A stretch of 55,892 nt of DNA, from the NCBI GenBank assembly GCA_937967645.1, contig CALBTT010000102.1, positions 1-55,892 on the forward strand, in the 5' to 3' direction. A program made the position numbers and the translations under genes. The notes under the pieces are model-generated. The model made no database searches. It was not told where the DNA came from and saw only the letters and a program-made list of their open reading frames with translations. How positions within the stretch are numbered: the stretch's first letter is position 1; every line of letters starts with the position of its first letter. Below are positions 45,287-53,700 of the stretch, piece after piece. The DNA is from an uncultured Zoogloea sp. (GTDB lineage: Bacteria; Pseudomonadota; Gammaproteobacteria; Burkholderiales; Rhodocyclaceae).

Positions 45287-46302
45287 TCGGGATACCCCTG
45301 GGGATTGGAACTCTGCCAGCGCCACGAATCGGCGCACATTTCGTCAATGCCGCGGCTCGCCCGCCAGCCCAGCTCGGCCTCCGCCAGCCCGGGCTCGGCG
45401 TAGCACTGGGCCACATCACCTGGCCGCCGCGCAACGATCTCGTAGGGGACCTTGCGACCACTCGCCGCCTCGAAGGCCTTGATGACCTCGAGCACGCTGT
45501 AGCCGCGCCCCGTACCCAGGTTGACCGTCAGCACGCCCGGGCGTTCCGCCAGGCGGCGGACGGCTGCCACATGGCCCACCGCCAGGTCCACCACGTGGAT
45601 GTAGTCCCGCACGCCGGTGCCGTCAGGCGTCGCATAGTCGCCGCCAAAGACGCGCAGCTGCGGCAGGCGCCCCACCGCCACCTGGCTGACGAAGGGCATC
45701 AGGTTGTTGGGCAGGCCGTTCGGGTCCTCGCCGATGTGCCCGCTGGCGTGAGCGCCCACCGGGTTGAAGTAGCGCAGCAGCGCCACCCGCCACTCCGGAT
45801 CCGCCGCCGCCAGATCGGACAGCACGTACTCCATCATCCACTTGGTGCGGCCATAGGGATTGGTCGGCCCGGTCGGAAAATCCTCGCGGATCGGCACACT
45901 CGCCGGGTCGCCGTACACCGTGGCGGACGAACTGAAGACCAGCGACTTGACGCCCGCCTCGGCCATCACTTCGGCCAGTGCCACCGTGCCGGCAATGTTG
46001 TTGTCGTAATACATCAGCGGCTTGGCCACCGACTCGCCGACCGCCTTGAGGGCCGCGAAGTGGATCACCGCGTCGATGCGGTGCCCGGCAAACACCGCCC
46101 GCAGGGCTGCCTTGTCACGGATGTCGGCGTTGACCACGGCCGCCAGGCGCCGCTCGGCGATGGCTTCGACACGGCGCAGGGCCTCAGGCTTGCTGTTGCA
46201 GAAATTATCCACGACGACCACGTCGTAGCCGGCTGCCAGCAGTTCGACGCAGGTATGGGACCCAATGTAGCCGGCACCGCCGGTCACGAGAATGGTAGGC
46301 AT
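45283..46302 (-). CDS. galE: UDP-glucose 4-epimerase
   Basis: Interconverts UDP-glucose and UDP-galactose, supplying galactose units for surface polysaccharide. A 339-aa short-chain dehydrogenase fold: NAD motif TGGAGYIGSHT at the N-terminus, FSSSATVYG with catalytic Ser/Thr, YGRTK with the catalytic Tyr/Lys, and RYFNPVGAHASGHIGEDP, which is diagnostic for GalE. The start at 46302 (MPTILVTGG) fits the family better than the longer frame. Cotranscribed with the DUF2237 gene. Confidence 0.97.
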   Translation of the reverse strand: MPTILVTGGAGYIGSHTCVELLAAGYDVVVVDNFCNSKPEALRRVEAIAERRLAAVVNADIRDKAALRAVFAGHRIDAVIHFAALKAVGESVAKPLMYYDNNIAGTVALAEVMAEAGVKSLVFSSSATVYGDPASVPIREDFPTGPTNPYGRTKWMMEYVLSDLAAADPEWRVALLRYFNPVGAHASGHIGEDPNGLPNNLMPFVSQVAVGRLPQLRVFGGDYATPDGTGVRDYIHVVDLAVGHVAAVRRLAERPGVLTVNLGTGRGYSVLEVIKAFEAASGRKVPYEIVARRPGDVAQCYAEPGLAEAELGWRASRGIDEMCADSWRWQSSNPQGYPD

Positions 46303-46373
46303 GACACTTCCGGATGAAGAAGGAATAAACCCGATGATATCGCGACTTCGCGACATCCCCGGGACAAGCCGGT

Positions 46374-47561
46374 TCAGATGGCGCCGTCGGCCCGCAGGCG
46401 GGCGATCCGCTCAGGGTCGTAGCCCAGCCCGGCGAGCACCTCGTCGGTGTGCTCGCCCAGGCCGGGACCCAGCCATTCGGTGCCTCCCGGCGTATCCACC
46501 AGGCGGGGCACCACGCCGGGAATGCGGATCGGCGTGCCGTCGGCCAGGGCCGCCTCCTCGATCATGCCGCGGGCGACGAACTGCGCGTCGCGGAACATGT
46601 CCTCCACAGAGAACACCGGGCTCGCAGGCACCTCGGCGGCCTCCATCGCCGCCAGCACCACGTCGCCATCCCGGGCCGCCACCCAGGCATCGATGACACC
46701 GTACAGCTCCACCGCCCGCCGATCCCGCCCGGCATTGCTGGCCAGCTCCGGATCGTCCGCCAGATCGGGGCGCCCGAGGGCGATCATCAGGCGCCGGAAG
46801 ATCGCATCTCCGTTGCCACCGATGATGATGTGCCGCCCGTCGCGGGTAGTGTGGGTGTTGGAAGGTGTGATGCCGGGCATGATGTTGCCGGTACGCTCAC
46901 GGATGAAGCCGGCCACATCGAACTCCGGGACCATGCTCTCCATCATCGCGAAGACCGCCTCGTAGAGAGCCACATCGACGACCTGCCCGACGCCGCCATT
47001 CACTTCCCGGTGGCGCAGGGCCATCAGGGCGCCGATCGCCGCCCACAGGGCCGCGATCGAATCCCCGATCGAGATGCCGGTGCGCACGGGCGGACGGTCG
47101 GGAAAGCCGGTGATGTAACGCAACCCGCCCATCGACTCGCCGATCGCCCCGAAGCCCGGCCGGTCCTTGTAAGGGCCGGTCTGCCCGAAGCCCGACAGGC
47201 GCACCATCACCAGGCCGGGGTTGGCGGCCGACAACACATCCCAGCCGAGGCCGAGCTTCTCGAGCACGCCAGGACGGAAGTTCTCGACGACGATGTCCGC
47301 CTCCTCCGCCAGGCGCCGCACCAGAGCCACGCCCTCAGGGTGCTTCAGATTGACCGTGACAGACTTCTTGTTGCGCGCCTGCACCGACCACCACAGGGAG
47401 GTGCCCTGATGCAGCTTGCGCCACTGGCGCAGAGGGTCGCCACCATTCGGCGACTCGATCTTGATCACCTCGGCGCCGAACTCGGCAAGGATGCGGGTAC
47501 AGAAAGGTCCGGCGATCAAAGTACCCATTTCGAGCACCTTCACGCCCTGCATCGGCTTCAT
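46374..47561 (-). CDS. Family III (CaiB/BaiF) CoA-transferase
   Basis: A 395-aa CoA-transferase of the formyl-CoA/succinyl-CoA type, working through an aspartyl-CoA thioester. Family marks are VLEMGTLIAGPFCTRILAEFGAEVIKIE, DIVVENFRPGVLEKLGLG, RLSGFGQTGPYKDRPGFG and probable catalytic Asp D167 in GISIGDSIAAL. Closest in feel to dicarboxylate transferases (succinyl-CoA to glutarate, itaconate or citramalate), but substrate cannot be assigned by eye. GGGAGAAG precedes the ATG. Single gene, divergent from the giant adhesin. Confidence 0.9.
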   Translation of the reverse strand: MKPMQGVKVLEMGTLIAGPFCTRILAEFGAEVIKIESPNGGDPLRQWRKLHQGTSLWWSVQARNKKSVTVNLKHPEGVALVRRLAEEADIVVENFRPGVLEKLGLGWDVLSAANPGLVMVRLSGFGQTGPYKDRPGFGAIGESMGGLRYITGFPDRPPVRTGISIGDSIAALWAAIGALMALRHREVNGGVGQVVDVALYEAVFAMMESMVPEFDVAGFIRERTGNIMPGITPSNTHTTRDGRHIIIGGNGDAIFRRLMIALGRPDLADDPELASNAGRDRRAVELYGVIDAWVAARDGDVVLAAMEAAEVPASPVFSVEDMFRDAQFVARGMIEEAALADGTPIRIPGVVPRLVDTPGGTEWLGPGLGEHTDEVLAGLGYDPERIARLRADGAI

Positions 47562-47600
47562 GTTTTTTCTTCTCCCTGTGTCAGGTTGGCGTCAGAATAC

Positions 47601-47610
47601 ACACATGTGT
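47601..47610. promoter_or_regulatory. Palindromic site upstream of CoA-transferase
   Basis: ACACATGTGT, a perfect 10-bp palindrome, lies 40-49 bp upstream of the CoA-transferase start. It overlaps where its promoter should be, so an operator is possible. No regulator gene is adjacent. Confidence 0.35.
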
Positions 47611-47763
47611 TATGCAAAATACTGTAAAAAATGGCTTTACCACACTCAGGAATGCTCGTTACATTCCGTTAAATAAGCAGAGCCGAACGCTTCACGTGCC
47701 CACCCCCTGATTTACGCGGGGGCCTTGGCAAAGCATTCCCCCCCTATCTCGATAATCACGAAC

Positions 47764-47777
47764 GTGCCGCAAGGCAC
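47764..47777 (+). promoter_or_regulatory. GCAA-loop hairpin at the adhesin ribosome binding site
   Basis: GTGCC (47764-47768) and GGCAC (47773-47777) close a GCAA (GNRA) tetraloop. AAGG of the likely ribosome binding site follows at once, 6 nt before the adhesin ATG. The rest of the 227-bp leader has a CCCCC...GGGGG pair but no recognised c-di-GMP riboswitch. Confidence 0.45.
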
Positions 47778-47788
47778 AAGGTGTCGAT

Positions 47789-50700
47789 ATGTCCTCTCGA
47801 GTCGTCCAGAAGTCTCTCCGTCCTGTCACTCACCGCCTCGCACTCGAACCCCGGCACCTGTTCGACGGGGCCGCCGCACTCAGCGTCGACCAACATGATG
47901 ACAGCTCAAGCGCAGACCGCCCCCACGATGACCCGGCACGCCATGCCAGCACGCCCGAGCAGCTGGACACACAGAGCGGGCAGCGCAACAACACGAGCCT
48001 CGTGATCATCGACCCCGCCGTCACCGGCTGGCAGGAGATCGTCGCAGGCATGCCTGCCGGCAGCCAGATCCTGATCCTCGACCCCGCGCGCGCAGGGCTC
48101 ACCCAGATCGCGGAGGCCCTCGACGGACGTGACGACCTCACCACCCTTCACGTGATCACCCATGGCGCCGCCGACCAGATCACCCTGGGCAACCAGCGCC
48201 TGGACACCAACGGCCTGGACGCGTTCCGAGCCGAACTGGCGGCCATCGGCAACCACCTCACCAGCAGCGCGGACATCCTGCTCTATGGCTGCGACATCGC
48301 CAGCCAGGGCACTGCCTTCATCGACCGCCTCGCGGCCCTGACGGGCGCCGACGTGGCCGCCTCGACCGACCTCACCGGCACCCACGGCAGCGGCGGCGAC
48401 CTGATCCTCGAAGCCAGCACAGGCCCCATCGAGGCCGCCACCCTCAGCCTCCAGGGGCTCAACGGGCTTCTGGCCGCCCCGACGATTGCAGATGCAGTAA
48501 GCGGTATCCGCAGCGGCACCGAAGACACCCCCATCACCATCAATGGCATCACCATCGCCGACGGCGACGGTGACACGCAGACCATCACCCTGGGCTCCAC
48601 CACCGGCACCCTGACCCTCGCCAGCACCACCGGCCTTACCGGTCTCACCGGAAACGGCACGAGCTCCGTGAGTTTCAGCGGGAGCCTCGCCGACATCAAC
48701 GCCGCGCTCGACGGCATGCACTTCCAGGGGCTTGCCGAAGCCAGTGGGGCCGCTGATTTCACCATCGCGACCAACGACGGCAGCACCTCCACCAGCCGCA
48801 CGGTCAATCTGGCCATCACCCCGACCAACGACATCCCGGTCCTCGCGGGTGGCACCCCGCTGTCGGTCACCGAAGGCGGCACAGCAAACTTCAGCGCCGC
48901 CACCAACGTGGGTGCGGTGGGCTTCACCCAGATCAACCTCGGTCTTTCGGACGTGGACAACACCCAGAACCAGGTCATCGTGAAGGTGGCCGGCCTGCCG
49001 GGCCAGGGGGTCATCAAGCTGGGTGGCAACGAATTGTCAGTCGGATCAACCTTTGCCGTCAGCCAGATCTCCCAGCTCAGCTACACCCACAACGGCAGCC
49101 AGGTACTGGCTCCTACCACCGACACCTTCGTCATCATCGTGGATGACGGTGCCGGTGGCCTGCTGACCAACCAGGTGGTCACCATAGCCATCAACCCGGT
49201 CAACCAGGCCCCCTCCGTAGCGGGCACGGTCACGGTGTTCGAGGGTGAGCAGGACGTCAGCCTGACGGCCAACACCAACCTGGTGCCGCCCATCTCCACG
49301 CCCCGCGGCGCCATCTCGGGCAGCGACCCGGACGACAGCGTCTTCACCTACAGCATCACCAGCCTGCCCGCGCAGGGGACACTCAAGTACGACGGCGTGG
49401 CGATCAGCACCGCCACCCCGGGCAGCCCCTTCGTGGTGGCTGACCTGAGCAAGCTCACCTACAGCCACGACGGCAGCGAGCCCACCGGCACGCCCGACAG
49501 CTTCAAGATCCGCATCACCGACAGCGGGGGCGGCACGGGTGTCCCCCTGTCCCAGGAGAGCACCATCCAGATCGGGGTCATCGGGAACAACAACGACCCG
49601 GTGCTCACCACCGACATCACCCAGACCCTCACCGGCACCAGCACCAGCCTGACCATCACGCCGGCCATGCTCCAGGTGACGGACACCGATTCACCGGACG
49701 CCGGCCTCACCTATACCCTGACCGCGGTCCCCAACCCGGCAGAAGGCTATTTCAGCCTCAGCGGCGCCCGGCTGGTGGCCGGTGCCACCTTCACCCAGCA
49801 GGACATCGCGGACGGCCGGCTGGTCTACACCACCCTCTCCGCAACGCCCCGCACCGACAGCATCAGCTTCACCGTCAAGGATGGTGACCGCCGCCTCTAC
49901 CCCACCCCCCGGGATGGCGGCATCTATGTGCCCGGCACCGACACCCTGGCGATCAACACCTTCAGCATCAACGTGGAGAGCACCGGCACAGACGGCAACC
50001 CCGTGCCACCGGACGCACCGATCAATGACGTCCCGAGCACCGGCGGCAGCAACGCCGCAAGCCTGCTCGAAGGCGAGACCATCGTTCTCGACAATACCCA
50101 GCTCACGGCCGCCGACCCGGACACGCCGCCCGCCCAGCTGACCTACCGGGTCCTGACCCTGCCCACCAGCGGCAGCATCCGCCTCAACGGCGTGGCCCTG
50201 GCGTACTTCGACAGCTTCACCCAGGCCGACGTCGATGCCGGGCGGGTCAGCTTCGCCCATGCCGGCGGCGAGGACTTTGTCGACTTCTTCACCTATTCGG
50301 TTTCCGACGGCTCGACCGAGACCGCCGTACGCAACTTCAACCTGAGCATCACCCCCCAGAACGACACGCCCACCGCCACCAACGGCAGCCGCATCTTCGG
50401 ACCGGAAGGCAGCAGCATCACCATCACCCAGGGCAACATCGTCCTTTCCGACGCCGACAATTCGGCCTCCGACAACGAGACCGGCTACGCCATCAACAAT
50501 GCCCTGCGCTTCCAGATCACCGGCAACGTCAGCCACGGCAGCCTCACCCTGAACGGTGTGGCACTCAACGTGGGCGACTTCGTCACGGCGGCCGACCTGA
50601 ATGCAGGCAAGCTGGTATACACCCACGACAGCAGCGAGAACTTCAGCGACAGCTTCCGGCTGATCCCGATCGACGACCAGGGCATCACCGCGGGCACGGC

Positions 50701-53700
50701 TACGGCCACCAACCACACCAGCACCGGCGCCGAGCTGATCGTCCCGATCACCCTCACGCCCATCAACGATGCGCCCCAGTACCAGGACAAATCCCAGCTG
50801 ATCACCGGCGAGGCCGGCCCCATCGCAGAAGGCGCCACGGCCACCATCGGCGGCGCCCTGGGTTACACCAACACCAACGGCATCACCGGTGCCGGTACCC
50901 CGACCCTGCCGGCCGGCAACGTCGCCCACCTCGTCTACGGCGACACGGACAACAGCACCGAACAGCGCCAGTACCGGATCACCACCGCACCGACCAACGG
51001 CAGTCTGAGACTGAACGGCGCCGTCCTCTCGGTCGGCTCGGTATTCACCCAGGCCGACCTGGACAGCAGCCGCATCACCTACCAGCACAACGGCAGCGAA
51101 ACGTCCTCCGACTATTTCGACTACGTCGTCAGCGATGGCGACTTCGTCTCCAATGACAGCTCCTCGGTGCCCCAGGGCAGCACCCCCACCCCATCGCGCT
51201 ACAACATCGAGCTGAACCCGGCCAACGACAAGCCCACCATCAGCGCAGCCGGCGCCAGCCTGGTGATCAACTCGGCAGTCACGCCGGTGGCGCTGCCGGC
51301 CATCACCCTTGCCGACCTCGACGTGGCAGGCGGCATCGGTGCGGGCGAGCAGGACTTCGTGCAAGTCACGGCCGAATTCCTCACCGCCGCCGACGCCCCC
51401 TTCCCGGCCGGGATCTTCAGCTTCAGCGGCGCCCTGCCCGCGGGCGTCACCGTGACCAACACGGCGGGCGACAATATCGTCGTCTTCCAGGGGAGCCTGG
51501 CCGACGTGCAGGCGGCCCTCGACCAACTGCGCGCCGCCACCGATGGTAGCGACCCGGACCTGGCGAATCTCAAGATCAAGATCTCCGTGGACGACCGGCT
51601 GCGCGACGCCTCCGGCACCCTGACCGCCGGCGCCAACGGCGGCAGCACCAACGCCGACGGCACCCCGATCGACGCCACCAACAACGTGGCCAGCGTGGTC
51701 TTCAACGTCGCCGCATCCGACACCAACGATCCGCCCGTCATCACCAACCCGACGCCGAGCCAGACGGTCAATGAAGACGCCCGCGGCCAGATCACCGGCT
51801 TCTCGTTCTCCGACCCGGACGCCTTTGCCAGCACCACCAACACCATCACCCTGACGGCCGGCACGGGCAGTCACATCTACTTCGGCAGTACCGGCTCGAG
51901 CACGCCCGCCGGGCTCACCGTGACGGCTGGCGCCGTGGGCTCCAGCACCGTCACCCTGCGGGGCTCCGCCACCGACCTCAACGCCGCCCTGAGCAGCCTC
52001 TACTACCAGAGCGCCCTCCACTACAACGGCGACGACACCCTGACCCTCACGGTGGACGACGGTGGCAACACCGGGGTGGATGGCGGCGGCACCGGCAGCG
52101 ACAGCGAATCCATCGCCATCGCCATCCACCCGGTCAACGATGCGCCGACCCTCACCATGCCCAGCGGCACCAAGTTCATCACCGACGGCAGCTTCGAGTT
52201 CATCGGTGCGGGCAACACCATCAGCTTCAACGACGCCGCCGACATCAGCAACGCGACCGCAGGCTTCGAGGTCGGGGTCGACAACTACACCGTCACCCTC
52301 AACGCCCAGCTGAGCGCAGCCAACTACGGCACCATCCAGGTGGGCACCACCACCGGCCTCAGCGTCACCAGCAGCACCGGCAATGTGGTCCTCACCGGCA
52401 ACCGCACCGACCTGCTGGCCGCGCTGGCCACCGTCAGCTACCAACCCACCGACACCAACGTCAATGGCACCATCACCTTCCGCGTCACGGTGGATGACGG
52501 CGACAACGGTGGCACCCAGCTGCCCTTCGGTGTCAGCGGCACCACGTCGGCCACCAACACCTTCAACCTGATCACCACAGACCAGAACGAAGCCCCCAGC
52601 ATCGCCGGCCTCGACGCCATCTCGGCCAACACCTACAGCGAAGGCGGCGCGGCCATCGTGGTGGACGCCAACGCCACCCTGGTAGACCCCGAGCTGGACA
52701 TCTACCCCAGCTGGAACGGCGCCGTGCTGCGCATCGAACGCCAGGGCGGCGCCAACGCCCAGGACGTCTTCGGCGTCACCGGCAGCGGCTCCACCGGCAT
52801 CAACTTCAGCGGCGCCAACATCCGCAACGGCAGCACGGTGGTGGGCAGCTTCACCAACACCGGCGGCACCCTCAGCATCACCTTCAACAGCAGCGCCACC
52901 GCCGCCATCGCCGACAGCGTGCTGCAGGCCGTCACCTACCGCAACAGCAGCGACGCCCCGCCGGCGTCCGTCACCCTCGCCTACACGATCAACGACCAGA
53001 ACCCCAACATCAGCGGTGGCGGCAGTGCAGGCAGCGGGCAGGATCAGGGCGGCGGTGGCCAGCTGTCGGGCAGCGGCAACATCCTCATCAACATCAACCA
53101 GGTGGTGGACAACCCCGTTCTGTCCGCGGGCGCCGCAAAGATCTACACCGAGAACAACCCGGCCCTCAGCGTCGATAACGCCATCACCCTCAGCGACGCC
53201 GACGACACCCAGATGAGCGGCGGCTCGATCCGCCTGACCAGCGGCTTCCTCCCGGGTGACGTGCTCGCCGTGGACACCACCGGCACCAGCATCACCGCCA
53301 GCTACGATGCGGGCACCGGCATCCTGACCCTGTCCGGCAGCGACACCACCGCCAACTACCAGAGCGTCCTGCGCAGCCTCACCTACCTGAGCACCAGCGA
53401 AGACCCGAACAACAACGACACCCCCGCCAACCGCAGCCGTACCGTCACCTACAGCCTCAGCGACGGCGGCTCCAGCGGCGCCGGCACGGGCACCGGCAGC
53501 ACCACGCGGCTGATCAACATCGTGCCGGTCAACGACACCCCGGCCCTGGGCGGCGCGGGCTCGACCCGCAGCTTCACCGAGAACGACCCGACCCTCCTGC
53601 TCGAACCCACCGGCTGGACCCTGACCGACGTGGACGACACCCAGATGGTGTCGGCCACCGTGCAGATCAGCGCGGGCCTGGGCAGCGGCGACACCCTCTC

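Noticed and set aside
47562..47788. c-di-GMP-I (GEMM) riboswitch before the adhesin
   Set aside because: A GGCAAAGC string is suggestive, but the paired GEMM helices and the tetraloop-receptor arrangement could not be built around it.
49691..52444. A 917-aa frame antisense to the adhesin
   Set aside because: It exists only because the Thr/Gly/Asp/Ala-rich repeats leave few stops on the other strand. It is Gly/Val/Ala-rich without recognisable domains, while the sense frame is continuous with cadherin-like repeats.
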